Source of the DNA: Hymenobacter sp. BT559
GTDB lineage: Bacteria; Bacteroidota; Bacteroidia; Cytophagales; Hymenobacteraceae
NCBI RefSeq assembly: GCF_016427535.1
Contig: NZ_JAELXV010000002.1
Span: 124,001 to 188,000, forward strand
DNA length: 64,000 nucleotides
Direction of reading: 5' to 3'
This document shows, one piece after another, positions 1 to 9,085 of the stretch. Position 1 is the first letter of the stretch. Every line of letters begins with the position of its first letter. The notes under the pieces are model-generated. The model saw nothing but the letters and a program-made list of their open reading frames with translations, was not told the DNA's origin and did no database searches. The position numbers and the translations under genes are program-made.

Positions 1-126
1 GACCCCCTGCTAGTGAACCCGCACGATAAAGACTGGTACTACTACAACGGTATCAGCGTATCGTACACGTTCTATAAAATCAACTGCCCACCGCCTTACA
101 AGCGTAATAAGGGCCTACTCAAGTAG
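1..126 (+). CDS. C-terminal fragment of an unidentified protein
   Basis: Frame 1 is open from the first base to a TAG at 124-126, giving 41 residues that end in KRNKGLLK. The visible part is rich in aromatic residues in an alternating pattern (DWYYYNG, then SVSYTFYK), which suits the last strands of an outer-membrane beta-barrel. In other Bacteroidetes the gene just before uppS-bamA is often an outer-membrane protein of the DUF6089 type, so that is my guess from position and composition. The start lies outside the window. A strong terminator follows at once, so this gene probably ends its own transcript. Confidence 0.6.
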   Translation, partial: DPLLVNPHDKDWYYYNGISVSYTFYKINCPPPYKRNKGLLK

Positions 127-130
127 TATG

Positions 131-160
131 GGCGAGCTGCTTCGGCGGCTCGCCTTTTGT
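131..160 (+). terminator. Rho-independent terminator with UUCG tetraloop
   Basis: Ten-base arms GGCGAGCTGC (131-140) and GCGGCTCGCC (145-154) pair with one G-U wobble around a TTCG loop (141-144). TTTTGTTTT follows. It lies 4 bases after the stop of the fragment at the left edge and separates it from uppS. Confidence 0.85.
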
Positions 161-221
161 TTTGCCCGCGCATCTGCAACCATTTGCGTAACTTGCGGCC
201 TCTTATACGCAAACCGCAACG

Positions 222-968
222 ATGGCCGAACGGTCCGAAATTGACCTCTCCAATATTCCTACCCACATCGCCGTTATCATGGATGGTAACGGGCGCTGGG
301 CCAAGCAGCGGGGTGGGCTGCGCGTCTTCGGGCACCAAAGCGCCATTACGGCGGTGCGCGATACGGTGGAAGAAGCCGCCGAGCTGGGGGTCAAGTACCT
401 CACGCTCTACGCTTTTTCAACCGAGAACTGGAACCGCCCCGCGCTGGAAGTAACCGCGCTGATGCAACTGCTGGTGCACACCATCCGGCAGGAAACACCA
501 ACGCTGCTCAAAAACAGCGTGCGCCTGCAAGCTATCGGCGACCTGGCCACGCTGCCCAAAAACTGCCAGCGCGAGCTAGCCGAGTCGATAGAGCTCACCA
601 AAAGCGGCACCCGCATGACGCTGGTGCTGGCCCTGAGCTACAGCGGCCGCTGGGACCTTACCCAGGCTACGCGGCGCTTGGCGGCCGATGTGGCAGCCGG
701 CCGCCTGCAGCCCGACGCCGTGACGGAAGCCACAGTGACGAGTTACCTGGCCACGGCTGGCATGCCCGACCCCGAACTGCTTATCCGCACCAGCGGCGAG
801 CAGCGCATTAGTAACTTTCTGCTCTGGCAGTTAGCTTACACCGAGCTCTACATAACCCCCGAGCTGTGGCCTGATTTCCGGCGCAGCCACCTGCGTGCCG
901 CCTTGGTAGCCTACCAGCGTCGCGAGCGCCGGTTTGGCAAAACCAGCGAGCAGCTTTCCGTATCTTGA
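222..968 (+). CDS. uppS: Isoprenyl transferase (undecaprenyl diphosphate synthase)
   Basis: A 248-residue cis-prenyltransferase that condenses isopentenyl diphosphate onto farnesyl diphosphate. Its product is the C55 lipid carrier for peptidoglycan and other envelope polymers, made at the inner face of the cytoplasmic membrane. The family signature MDGNGRWA is at residues 20-27; D21 is the expected Mg2+-binding aspartate. RTSGE and NFLLWQLAYTELY near residue 190 form the second conserved block. Length is normal for the family. The ATG at 222 sits 5 residues before the conserved N-terminal region. bamA begins 16 bases after the stop, so the two are very likely co-transcribed, as in most Bacteroidetes. 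Confidence 0.95.
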   Translation: MAERSEIDLSNIPTHIAVIMDGNGRWAKQRGGLRVFGHQSAITAVRDTVEEAAELGVKYLTLYAFSTENWNRPALEVTALMQLLVHTIRQETPTLLKNSVRLQAIGDLATLPKNCQRELAESIELTKSGTRMTLVLALSYSGRWDLTQATRRLAADVAAGRLQPDAVTEATVTSYLATAGMPDPELLIRTSGEQRISNFLLWQLAYTELYITPELWPDFRRSHLRAALVAYQRRERRFGKTSEQLSVS

Positions 969-984
969 TTTAGTTATCTTATTA

Positions 985-3501
985 ATGCGCACTTACTTAC
1001 GTAGCTCCTGCTTTGGATTGCTACTGCTGGCTACTGGCTTGGTAGCCGCTCCGGCTCATGCTCAGCAAGTCGCGGCTACCGTCGATGAGCCCCGCAAGTA
1101 CACGCTTGGGGGTATCACGGTAAGCGGGGCGCGCTCCCTAGACCCTAATACGCTGATTGGGCTATCGGGTTTACGAATAGGCGACCAAATCAATATTCCG
1201 GGCGAAGAAATCGGGAAAGCCATTCGCCGCATTTGGACGCAGGGTCTCGTGGCCGACGTGTCGGTGAGCATTGCGCGTACCGAAGGCGATAAAATATTCC
1301 TGGATTTCAATCTGCGTGAGCGGCCCCGTTTGTCGAAGTTCAACTTCACGGGCATCAGCAAGGGCCAAGCGGAGGACCTAGAGAAGAAAATTAAGCTTAT
1401 CCGCGGTAAGGTAGTGACCGATGCGTTGCTGTCGAACACCCGCACGCAAGTGCGTAAGTTCTACACCAACAAGGGCTTCCTAGATACCAAAGTAGTTATT
1501 CGCCAAGTGGCTGATTCGGCGCTGTCGAATAGCGTGGCGCTCAAAATTGACGTGGACAAGGGCAGCAAAGTCCGCATTCACGACATTGCGTTTGAAGGTA
1601 ATAAGGCCTTCAAAGACAGCAAACTGAAGAAGCAGTTTAAGAAGACCAAAGAGCGCAAGCCGTATAAATTCCTGACGCCGGGCAAATACCAGGCTTCAGA
1701 ATTTGAGGAAGACAAGAAGAAGCTCGTTGATTTCTATAATAACGAAGGCTACCGCGATGCCAGCATTGTGTCAGACACCCTGATACGCGACGACAAGGGC
1801 CTGGCGCTGCGCATCAAGGTGGATGCTGGCCCCAAGTACTACTTCCGTAACATCAGCTGGACGGGTAACTACCTCTACGACAGCAAGACGCTGTCGTCGG
1901 TCCTAGGTATCAAGTCGGGCACGCCCTACAGCAAAGAGACGCTGGACAAGCGCCTGAGCTACAACCCTACCGGCCAAGACGTAACGTCGCTCTACATGAA
2001 CGACGGCTACCTGTTCTTCCAGATTGACCCGGTCGAGACCAAGGTACAGGGCGACTCCATCGACATCGAGATGCGCATCTCGGAAGGCGTGCAGGCGCGG
2101 GTGAAAGAAATCAACATCGCCGGCAATACCAAGACCTCGGACCACGTGCTGCGCCGCACGCTACGCACGCTACCCGGCGACAAGTTCAACCGCGAACTGC
2201 TTATCCGCTCGCAGCGCGAAATAGCGACCCTAGGGTACTTCGACCCGGAAAAAATTGGTATCGACCCGCGTCCAAATCAAAACGACGGTACGGTAGATAT
2301 CAACTACACGGTGGTAGAAAAGCCCTCTGACCAAATTACGCTTTCGGGCGGCTGGGGCGGCTACGCAGGCTTTATCGGTACGGTTGGCCTGGTATTTAAT
2401 AACTTCTCGCTCCGCAAGGCTGGCGACTGGCACAATTGGACGCCCGTGCCGGGTGGCGATGGCCAGCGCTTGGCCCTCAACGTGCAAGCCAACGGCTTGC
2501 AGTACCAGGCTTACTCACTCAGCTTCACCGAGCCCTGGCTGGGTGGGCGCAAGCCTAACTCGCTCAGCGTGAGCTTAAACCGGAGCGTTTCGCGTATTTA
2601 CAATGGCAATGCATTCGATTTGAGCACGGCTGGCTCGCTCCGGGTAAACACGGTAACGATAGGCCTAGGCCGCCAGCTGCGAGTGCCGGATGACTATTTC
2701 ACGCTCAGCAACTCGCTATCCTTCAGCCAGTACAGCACTAAGGACTACCCTTATCTGTCGGTTATTGCCGCGAACGGTGTATTCAACAACTTCACACTGA
2801 ACACTACGCTGGCGCGCAATAGCATCGATAACCCGACCTATACGCGGCGCGGTTCGTCGCTGTCGCTTTCGGTATCGGCTACGCCGCCGTATTCGGCATT
2901 CCCCGGCGCACACCCCAGCGAAAACGAGTGGATAGAGCTGCACAAATGGATGTTTGATGCCTCTTTCTTCACTCCGATTGTGGGTAAGTTGGTGCTGAAC
3001 ACCCGGGCACACTTCGGCTTTATTGGCTCGTATGGCGGGCGCAATGTGGGGCCGTTTGAGCGCTTTAAGATGGGCGGCGCCGGCCTAGGCTACGGTGGCG
3101 GTGGCTCGTTCTTGGTAGGTACCGAATACATCGGTTTGCGCGGCTACGACGACCCCAACGCGGCTTACGCTATCCCGACGGCCCAACAAAACCAAAGCGG
3201 TGGTCTGGCTTACAACAAATACGTAATGGAATTGCGTTACCCTGTCAGCCTCAACCCGGCTGCTACGGTGTACGTGCTGAGCTTTGCGGAAGCTGGTAAC
3301 GCGGTTAACTCGTATCAGGAATACAACCCCTATAAGCTGTACCGCTCGGCCGGCTTTGGTGCCCGTATTTTCATGTCGGCATTTGGTTTGCTAGGATTTG
3401 ACTACGGCCGTGCCTTCGATTCTGTAGTTCCGGCGCCAGGTACTAGCAGCAAACAAGATTTCAACCACTTCCACTTTATCATCGGACAGCAGATTCGCTA
3501 A
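985..3501 (+). CDS. bamA: Outer membrane protein assembly factor BamA (Omp85)
   Basis: An 838-residue Omp85 protein, the central subunit that folds and inserts beta-barrel proteins into the outer membrane. I chose the ATG at 985: it opens directly into a signal peptide (MRTYLRSS, then a Leu/Ala core ending APAHAQ). The upstream in-frame ATG at 934 would overlap uppS and precede the signal peptide with 17 polar residues. Residues of about 40-420 contain successive POTRA-like units, for example GNTKTSDHVLRRTLRTLPGD. The C-terminal half is an alternating aromatic/glycine barrel ending in FHFIIGQQIR. It lies between uppS and two OmpH-like chaperones, an arrangement typical for this phylum. Confidence 0.93.
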   Translation: MRTYLRSSCFGLLLLATGLVAAPAHAQQVAATVDEPRKYTLGGITVSGARSLDPNTLIGLSGLRIGDQINIPGEEIGKAIRRIWTQGLVADVSVSIARTEGDKIFLDFNLRERPRLSKFNFTGISKGQAEDLEKKIKLIRGKVVTDALLSNTRTQVRKFYTNKGFLDTKVVIRQVADSALSNSVALKIDVDKGSKVRIHDIAFEGNKAFKDSKLKKQFKKTKERKPYKFLTPGKYQASEFEEDKKKLVDFYNNEGYRDASIVSDTLIRDDKGLALRIKVDAGPKYYFRNISWTGNYLYDSKTLSSVLGIKSGTPYSKETLDKRLSYNPTGQDVTSLYMNDGYLFFQIDPVETKVQGDSIDIEMRISEGVQARVKEINIAGNTKTSDHVLRRTLRTLPGDKFNRELLIRSQREIATLGYFDPEKIGIDPRPNQNDGTVDINYTVVEKPSDQITLSGGWGGYAGFIGTVGLVFNNFSLRKAGDWHNWTPVPGGDGQRLALNVQANGLQYQAYSLSFTEPWLGGRKPNSLSVSLNRSVSRIYNGNAFDLSTAGSLRVNTVTIGLGRQLRVPDDYFTLSNSLSFSQYSTKDYPYLSVIAANGVFNNFTLNTTLARNSIDNPTYTRRGSSLSLSVSATPPYSAFPGAHPSENEWIELHKWMFDASFFTPIVGKLVLNTRAHFGFIGSYGGRNVGPFERFKMGGAGLGYGGGGSFLVGTEYIGLRGYDDPNAAYAIPTAQQNQSGGLAYNKYVMELRYPVSLNPAATVYVLSFAEAGNAVNSYQEYNPYKLYRSAGFGARIFMSAFGLLGFDYGRAFDSVVPAPGTSSKQDFNHFHFIIGQQIR

Positions 3502-3652
3502 GCCAGGACCCAGGCCAGGCGGGAACGTTTGGCACGCTTCTGGTAGTTTAGCGAGTATGGTCGGCTTGGTGAAGGCGCGCTGCAATAGTGTGGCGGGCTG
3601 TGCGTTAAGAGCACCTTGCCACAGACCTAGCTGCTGGTAGCGCTACTACGGT

Positions 3653-4339
3653 ATGAAACGATTTTTCTGTGTATTTGCTTTCTTGGGGCTGCTGACTGCC
3701 GGACCAGCGCAGGCACAGCGCCTAGGGTACATCGACACCGAGTTCATCATGAGCAAGATGCCGGAGTATGCCCAGGCCCAGACCGAGCTTAATAAGCTTT
3801 CAGATACCTGGCAAAAGGAAATCGAGGCGCAGCAGAAGGACATTGACAAGATGTACCGCACCTACCAAGCCGAGGAAGTGGTGCTAACCGAGCCCATGAA
3901 GAAAAAGCGCCAAGATGAAATGCTCAAAAAAGAGCAGGAACTCAAGGCGTACCGCACCAAGCAGTTTGGCTATGAAGGGCAAATCTTTAAGAAGCGCCAG
4001 GAGCTAAACAAGCCGGTCCAGGACAAGATATTTGAAGCGGTGGAGAAAGTGGTCAAGAATAAGAAGCTGGATATCGTGCTCGATAAAGCCAGCGACCTAA
4101 CCATGATTTACACCAACCCGACTTTCGACTACACCGAGTATGTGTTGGAAGAGCTGGGCCTGGCCTCACCCGACCGCAACCAGCCCGGACCCAAAGGCCC
4201 GGTGAAAACCGTAGCACCACCTAAAACCCCGGCCGCCAACGCGGCTACTCCTTCTACTACCGACTCACGTTTTGAATCGGATTCGGGGGCGCCCGAGGCG
4301 CCTGCCAGCACCAAAACGAGAACTGGCAAGAAGCCATAA
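3653..4339 (+). CDS. OmpH/Skp-family periplasmic chaperone
   Basis: A 228-residue secreted protein of the OmpH/Skp family, which holds unfolded outer-membrane proteins in the periplasm on their way to BamA. The signal peptide MKRFFCVFAFLGLLTAGPAQA is followed by LGYIDTEFIMSKMPEYAQAQ, the family's usual first strand. Next comes a long charged helical segment (residues 45-130) rich in Lys, Gln and Glu that should form the coiled-coil tentacle. After about residue 178 a Pro/Ala/Thr/Ser-rich tail extends beyond the normal family length. It is the first of two consecutive paralogs downstream of bamA. Confidence 0.9.
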   Translation: MKRFFCVFAFLGLLTAGPAQAQRLGYIDTEFIMSKMPEYAQAQTELNKLSDTWQKEIEAQQKDIDKMYRTYQAEEVVLTEPMKKKRQDEMLKKEQELKAYRTKQFGYEGQIFKKRQELNKPVQDKIFEAVEKVVKNKKLDIVLDKASDLTMIYTNPTFDYTEYVLEELGLASPDRNQPGPKGPVKTVAPPKTPAANAATPSTTDSRFESDSGAPEAPASTKTRTGKKP

Positions 4340-4395
4340 TTCTCTTAACTTTGCTTTTAACTTTTTTCAGAACCTTGATTTCCTTCGTTAACCGC

Positions 4396-5037
4396 GTGAA
4401 AACCGTTCACCTGACCTTCGCCGCCGCTCTGCTCGTTGTCGGCTCTTTCTTTGCCCCCGCCGCGCACGCCCAGGCTCCGCTCAAAATCGGCTACACCAGC
4501 GTGGAGTACGTGCTGAGCCAGATGCCCGAGCGCAAGCAGATTGAATCAGACCTGAAAACCTACAGCAGCCAGCTAGAGGCACAGATGAAGAGCAAGCAAA
4601 CCGCTTTTCAGACTAAGCTAGAGGCTTACCAGAAGGGTGGCCCTACAATGACGGCAGTAGTAAAAGCTGATACTGAAAAAGAGCTGCAAAGCATGCAGCA
4701 AGGCCTACAAGAGTTCTCTTCGACGGCCCAGCAGTCGTTGCAGCAGAAGCAGCAACAGTTGCTGAGCCCTGCGCTAGATAAAATTCAGAAAAACATTGAC
4801 CTAGTAGCTAATGAAAACGGCTACGCCTACGTGCTGAACTCGGATGCTGGCTCGAGCCCCATTCTGCTACACGGCCCGAAAGATGGCGACATCTCGGACT
4901 TGATTTTGAAGAAGATGGGCATCACGCCGACGGCTCCTGCCCCTACGCCCGACGCGAAGCCGGCCACGCAGTCGTCTGCTACCAAGGCGCCCACTGCCCC
5001 TGCCGCCGTGCCTACCAAAGCAAAAGGCAAGAAGTAA
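4396..5037 (+). CDS. OmpH/Skp-family periplasmic chaperone, second copy
   Basis: A paralog of the preceding gene, 213 residues from a GTG start at 4396. That start opens into a clean signal peptide (KTVHLTFAAALLVVGSFFAP, ending AHA). In-frame TTG codons upstream (4351, 4375) would put an unlikely extra hydrophobic run before it. The mature protein begins LKIGYTSVEYVLSQMPERKQ, matching the first copy, then has a Gln/Lys-rich helical region with many QQ pairs (residues 80-130). A Pro/Ala/Thr tail ends in KAKGKK. Likely role is periplasmic holdase for BamA clients. A strong terminator 23 bases after the stop closes the uppS-bamA-ompH-ompH operon. Confidence 0.88.
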   Translation: MKTVHLTFAAALLVVGSFFAPAAHAQAPLKIGYTSVEYVLSQMPERKQIESDLKTYSSQLEAQMKSKQTAFQTKLEAYQKGGPTMTAVVKADTEKELQSMQQGLQEFSSTAQQSLQQKQQQLLSPALDKIQKNIDLVANENGYAYVLNSDAGSSPILLHGPKDGDISDLILKKMGITPTAPAPTPDAKPATQSSATKAPTAPAAVPTKAKGKK

Positions 5038-5060
5038 GCGATTACAGATTACTGACCTGC

Positions 5061-5095
5061 AAAAAAAGCCGAGGCCCTTAGGCCTCGGCTTTTTT
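5061..5095 (+). terminator. Rho-independent terminator, bidirectional
   Basis: GCCGAGGCC (5068-5076) and GGCCTCGGC (5081-5089) pair perfectly around CTTA, with seven A before and six T after. This ends the uppS-bamA-ompH operon. Confidence 0.9.
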
Positions 5096-5237
5096 ATTGA
5101 TTACTAGTTGGTTAGCTCGCATATAATATTGTCCGAAATCGTTATTGTTGAGCCAGTGGATAGCGATAACCCCTTTCTTCGAGGAAATTGCGTATTGGAT
5201 GGCCGTTGCCGCTCTGCGCGCGGGTTTTAAATAACGC

Positions 5238-7865
5238 ATGACACAAGAACAAGTACGCTTGGCCGAGGCCGATGCGCAAACAGTTAACTGGAAGAAGTTT
5301 GGCCCCTACCTGACGGAGCGGCAGTGGGGCACGGTCCGCGAAGACTATAGCCACGACGGTAACGCCTGGAACCATATCACCCACGACATTGCCCGCTCGT
5401 ATGCCTACCGCTGGGGGGAGGAGGGCCTAGGGGGTTTCAGCGACGACCAGCAGTTGCTGTGCCTGAATGTAGGCCTCTGGAACGGCAAAGACAACCAGTT
5501 GAAGGAACGTCTGTTTGGCCTGACCAACGGGCAGGGCAACCACGGCGAGGACGTAAAGGAGCTGTACTACTACCTCGACTGCACACCCACGCACTCGTAC
5601 CAGAAAATGCTGTATAAGTATCCGCAGCATAAATTTCCGTATGGCAAGCTGCTCAAGCACAACGCCCGTCGCACGCGCCTGGAGCCCGAGTACGAGCTGC
5701 TTGACACCGATATTTTTGCCAAGAATCGCTATTTCGACGTAGTAATTGAGTATGCAAAAGCGGGGCCCGATGACCTGCTAATGCAAGTGACGGTGCACAA
5801 CCGCTCCACGCACAAGCGCACCGTGCAGGTACTGCCTCAGCTATGGTTTCGCAACACCTGGGGCTGGGGCTACGACGACTACCGGCCCACACTGGTGCAG
5901 GTAGCGCCCGGAGCCGTGCAGGCCGAGCACCGCGACCTAGGGCGCTATCACTTCTATTGCGACGGCGAGCCCAACCTGCTGTTTTGTGAAAATGACAGCA
6001 ACGGGCCCCTTCTCTACGGCCTGCCCGGCGAAGGCCTCTATTTTAAGGACGGTATCAACGACTACGTGGTCGGGGACCGCAGGCACGCCGTTAACCCCAA
6101 GCAGCAGGGCACTAAGGTGGGTGCGCAGTACGAGCTGACCGTGCCGGGTGGGCAGTCGCAAACGGTGCGGGTGCGCCTGAGCCAAGCCGAGCTGGCAGCT
6201 CCGTTTGCCGACTTTGAGCACCTAGTAGCCGCGCGTCAGCAAGAGTCAGATGACTTTTACAACTGCATCCAAGAGCGCCTCACCGACCCCGATGCGCGCA
6301 ATGTGCAGCGCCAGGCGTTTGCGGGTATGCTCTGGAGCAAGCAGTTTTACTACTACGACGTGTCGCAGTGGCTCGATGGCGACCCGGCCATGCCGCCGCC
6401 CTCGCCCCAGCGCCGCGCTAGCCGCAACGCCAACTGGCGCCACCTGCACAACCAGGACCTGGTATCGATGCCCGACAAGTGGGAATATCCCTGGTACGCG
6501 GCCTGGGACCTAGCTTTCCACTGCATTCCGCTGGCAATGGTCGACTCAGGCTTTGCCAAAAATCAGCTGCGCCTGCTAATCAAGGACCGCTACCTGCACC
6601 CGAGCGGCCAGCTGCCCGCCTACGAGTGGAATTTTAGCGATGTAAACCCCCCGGTGCACGCCTGGGCCACCTGGCGCGTGTACCAGATGGATAAGAAGCG
6701 CAACAATGGCCAAGGCGACCGCGACTTCTTGGAGCGCCTTTTCCACAAGCTGGTACTCAACTTTACGTGGTGGGTAAACCGCAAGGACCGCGACGAGCGC
6801 AACATCTTCGAGGGCGGCTTCCTGGGTCTCGATAATATTGGGGTGTTTGACCGCTCGGCGCCGCTACCCACTGGTGGCAAGATTGAGCAGAGCGACGGCA
6901 CCAGCTGGATGGCTATGTATGCGCTTAACCTCATGCGCATGGCGCTGGAACTGGCCAAGGAAAACCCGGTGTACCAAGAAATGGCCGGTAAGTTTTTTGA
7001 GCACTTCCTCTACATCGCCGATGCCATGACCCGCGGGGGCGATGGCAAGTTCAACCTTTGGGACGACGAAGACCAGTTTTACTACGACGTGCTGCATACG
7101 CCTGATAATGCGCGCACCAAGCTCAAGGTGCGCTCCATTGTGGGTTTGATTCCGCTGTTTGCAGTGGAGATAGTAGACGAGGAGTTGCTGAATTCTATGC
7201 CGCTGTTTGCGCGCCGGGCGTGGTGGCTGGTTACCAACCGGCCGCACCTGGCGCAGCTCGTATCGCGCTGGCAAGAGCCGGGCAAAGGTGCGCGCCACTT
7301 GCTAAGCCTAATGCGGCGCAGCCGCCTCAAGGCTTTACTGCGCCGCATGCTCGACGAAACGGAATTCTTGTCGGAATATGGTATTCGGGCCCTTTCGCGC
7401 TACCACCACGAGCATCCCTATGTGTATCGTGCTGGCAAAACTGACTTTGTGGTGCAGTACCTGCCCGGCGAGTCCGATTCGGGGATGTTTGGCGGCAATA
7501 GTAACTGGCGCGGGCCAGTGTGGTTTCCCATTAACTTCTTGATAGTAGAGTCGTTGCAACGCTTTCACAGCTACTACGGCGATTCCTTCAAGGTAGAGTA
7601 CCCGACCCGCTCGGGCAATTTGCTTACGCTAAATGAAGTAGCCGATGCCTTGGCAGGCCGCCTCAACAAGCTGCTGCTCAAGGATGCCGAAGGGCGCCGG
7701 CCAGCATTCGGTGATAACGAGCTGCTGCAAACCGACCCGCACTTCCGCGATTATTTGCTGTTTCACGAGTATTTCCACGGCGATGATGGCCACGGCCTCG
7801 GCGCCACGCACCAAACGGGCTGGACCGGGCTTATCGCCAAGCTCTTGCAGCCGCGGCAAGACTAA
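5238..7865 (+). CDS. GH63-like glucosidase (MGH1-type domain)
   Basis: An 875-residue protein that resembles the large bacterial glucosidases related to GH63 and eukaryotic processing glucosidase I, which hydrolyse alpha-glucosidic bonds. Supporting segments are [20 protein letters not shown] near the N-terminus, [20 protein letters not shown] in the middle ((alpha/alpha)6-barrel side with an Asp), and [17 protein letters not shown] near the C-terminus. No signal peptide is visible, so it should be cytoplasmic. It is monocistronic: a terminator lies upstream and a long hairpin follows the stop. The substrate cannot be inferred from context; glycogen, trehalose-like or mannosylglycerate-type sugars are all possible. 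Confidence 0.82.
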   Translation: MTQEQVRLAEADAQTVNWKKFGPYLTERQWGTVREDYSHDGNAWNHITHDIARSYAYRWGEEGLGGFSDDQQLLCLNVGLWNGKDNQLKERLFGLTNGQGNHGEDVKELYYYLDCTPTHSYQKMLYKYPQHKFPYGKLLKHNARRTRLEPEYELLDTDIFAKNRYFDVVIEYAKAGPDDLLMQVTVHNRSTHKRTVQVLPQLWFRNTWGWGYDDYRPTLVQVAPGAVQAEHRDLGRYHFYCDGEPNLLFCENDSNGPLLYGLPGEGLYFKDGINDYVVGDRRHAVNPKQQGTKVGAQYELTVPGGQSQTVRVRLSQAELAAPFADFEHLVAARQQESDDFYNCIQERLTDPDARNVQRQAFAGMLWSKQFYYYDVSQWLDGDPAMPPPSPQRRASRNANWRHLHNQDLVSMPDKWEYPWYAAWDLAFHCIPLAMVDSGFAKNQLRLLIKDRYLHPSGQLPAYEWNFSDVNPPVHAWATWRVYQMDKKRNNGQGDRDFLERLFHKLVLNFTWWVNRKDRDERNIFEGGFLGLDNIGVFDRSAPLPTGGKIEQSDGTSWMAMYALNLMRMALELAKENPVYQEMAGKFFEHFLYIADAMTRGGDGKFNLWDDEDQFYYDVLHTPDNARTKLKVRSIVGLIPLFAVEIVDEELLNSMPLFARRAWWLVTNRPHLAQLVSRWQEPGKGARHLLSLMRRSRLKALLRRMLDETEFLSEYGIRALSRYHHEHPYVYRAGKTDFVVQYLPGESDSGMFGGNSNWRGPVWFPINFLIVESLQRFHSYYGDSFKVEYPTRSGNLLTLNEVADALAGRLNKLLLKDAEGRRPAFGDNELLQTDPHFRDYLLFHEYFHGDDGHGLGATHQTGWTGLIAKLLQPRQD

Positions 7866-7871
7866 TTAGTC

Positions 7872-7917
7872 ACCTAGGGCGGCCGGCGCTAGGCATAGCG
7901 CCAGGGCCGCCCTAGGT
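7872..7917. repeat. Two-tier inverted repeat between glucosidase and rluA
   Basis: Outer arms ACCTAGGGCGGCC (7872-7884) and GGCCGCCCTAGGT (7905-7917) are perfect complements. Inner arms GGCGCT (7885-7890) and AGCGCC (7897-7902) extend the stem. Both outer ends carry CCTAGG. There is no T-run, so it is not a classical terminator; it may shield the 3' end of the glucosidase mRNA or bind a protein. Confidence 0.7.
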
Positions 7918-7937
7918 AGCGCGGCGCGTGCCTGGCG

Positions 7938-7945
7938 TATTTTTG
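7938..7945 (+). promoter_or_regulatory. Candidate -7 promoter element (TAnnTTTG)
   Basis: TATTTTTG matches the Bacteroidetes -7 consensus TAnnTTTG exactly. It lies 24 bases before the ATG at 7970, which would give a short leader, and it argues against the GTG at 7928 as start. No clear TTTG -33 element is seen upstream. Confidence 0.45.
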
Positions 7946-7969
7946 CGCTCTCATCTGCTTAGCCCCGCC

Positions 7970-9022
7970 ATGTTACCCCCGTCTGCCGAAGCTCAGGACC
8001 CCCACGAAGACGAAGCTGGCGAGGGCGATGAGCTCTACGAGCACCACCGCATTGTAGTAGATAAGGGGCAGGAGCTACTGCGCGTCGATAAGTTTTTGCT
8101 TAATCGCCTGGCTAATGCCTCGCGCACCAAGATTCAGGCGGCTATCGAGGCCGAAACCGTGCAGGTAAACGGCCGTCCTACCAAGGCAAGCTACCGTATT
8201 CGGCCGGCCGATATTATTACCATTACGCTGCCCGAGCCGCCGCGCACGGGCAAGGTCGAGCCTGAGCAGATGGACCTCGACATTCGCTACGAGGATGCCG
8301 ACCTGCTCATTGTGAACAAGCCCGCCGGCCTTGTGGTACACCCCGCCTACGGCAACTGGGAGGGCACGCTCGTCAACGGCCTAGCTTACCACCTTGCCAA
8401 TCTGCCCACGGGCCGCAATGGCGAAATACGGCCGGGGCTGGTGCACCGTATCGATAAGGATACGTCAGGCCTGCTCGTTATCGGCAAAACGGAGGCGGCC
8501 ATGACGCATCTTTCGCAGCAGTTCTTCTACCACACCATCCAGCGGAGCTATCTGGCCCTGGCATGGGGCAAGTTTGAGGAAGACCAGGGTACCGTGCGCG
8601 GCCACATTGGCCGCAGCCTGCGCGACCGCAAGGTGCAGGCCGTGTACCCCGGCGGCGAGCAGGGCAAGCCTGCCGTCACTCATTACCGTGTGCTGCAGCG
8701 CTATGGCCCCGTCACACTGCTCGAGTGCCGCCTCGAAACCGGCCGCACGCACCAGATTCGAGCGCACATGCAGTTTATCGGCCACCCGCTGTTTTCAGAT
8801 GCCACTTATGGTGGCGACCGTATTCGCTCGGGCCAAGCAACGGGCGCGTATAAGGCTTTCGTCGAAAACGTGTTTGCAGTGCTACCTAGGCAGGCGCTAC
8901 ACGCTCGCTCGCTAGGTTTTGTGCACCCCCGCACCGGTGAAAATATGTTTTTTGAGGCAGAGCTGCCCGAAGATTTCAGCGCCGCTTTAGCTAAGTGGCA
9001 GGCCTGGAGCGAAAGCCAATAA
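7970..9022 (+). CDS. RluA-family pseudouridine synthase
   Basis: A 350-residue RNA-modifying enzyme that isomerises uridine to pseudouridine in rRNA or tRNA. An S4 RNA-binding domain (residues of about 35-90, LRVDKFLLNRLANASRTKIQ) precedes the catalytic domain. The catalytic block is LVHRIDKDTSGLLVIGKT, with the aspartate of HRIDKDTSG as expected nucleophile; further family motifs are RPGL and ETGRTHQIRAHM. Length and order match RluD/RluA-type enzymes. I chose the ATG at 7970 because a -7 element overlaps the alternative GTG at 7928. The exact target uridine cannot be told from sequence. It converges on the TPR gene across a shared terminator. Confidence 0.92.
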   Translation: MLPPSAEAQDPHEDEAGEGDELYEHHRIVVDKGQELLRVDKFLLNRLANASRTKIQAAIEAETVQVNGRPTKASYRIRPADIITITLPEPPRTGKVEPEQMDLDIRYEDADLLIVNKPAGLVVHPAYGNWEGTLVNGLAYHLANLPTGRNGEIRPGLVHRIDKDTSGLLVIGKTEAAMTHLSQQFFYHTIQRSYLALAWGKFEEDQGTVRGHIGRSLRDRKVQAVYPGGEQGKPAVTHYRVLQRYGPVTLLECRLETGRTHQIRAHMQFIGHPLFSDATYGGDRIRSGQATGAYKAFVENVFAVLPRQALHARSLGFVHPRTGENMFFEAELPEDFSAALAKWQAWSESQ

Positions 9023-9028
9023 TCATAA

Positions 9029-9063
9029 AAAAGCCCCGCTACAAACCTTGTAGCGGGGCTTTT
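9029..9063. terminator. Bidirectional terminator between rluA-type gene and TPR gene
   Basis: Arms AAAAGCCCCGCTACA (9029-9043) and TGTAGCGGGGCTTTT (9049-9063) are perfectly complementary around AACCT. T-runs occur in both orientations, so it serves the two convergent genes. Confidence 0.9.
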
Positions 9064-9085
9064 AAAGCCAGCTGGCATGGCCAGC

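Noticed and set aside
934..984. Upstream start for bamA
   Set aside because: It overlaps uppS by 35 bases and would hide the signal peptide behind 17 residues; the ATG at 985 is better.
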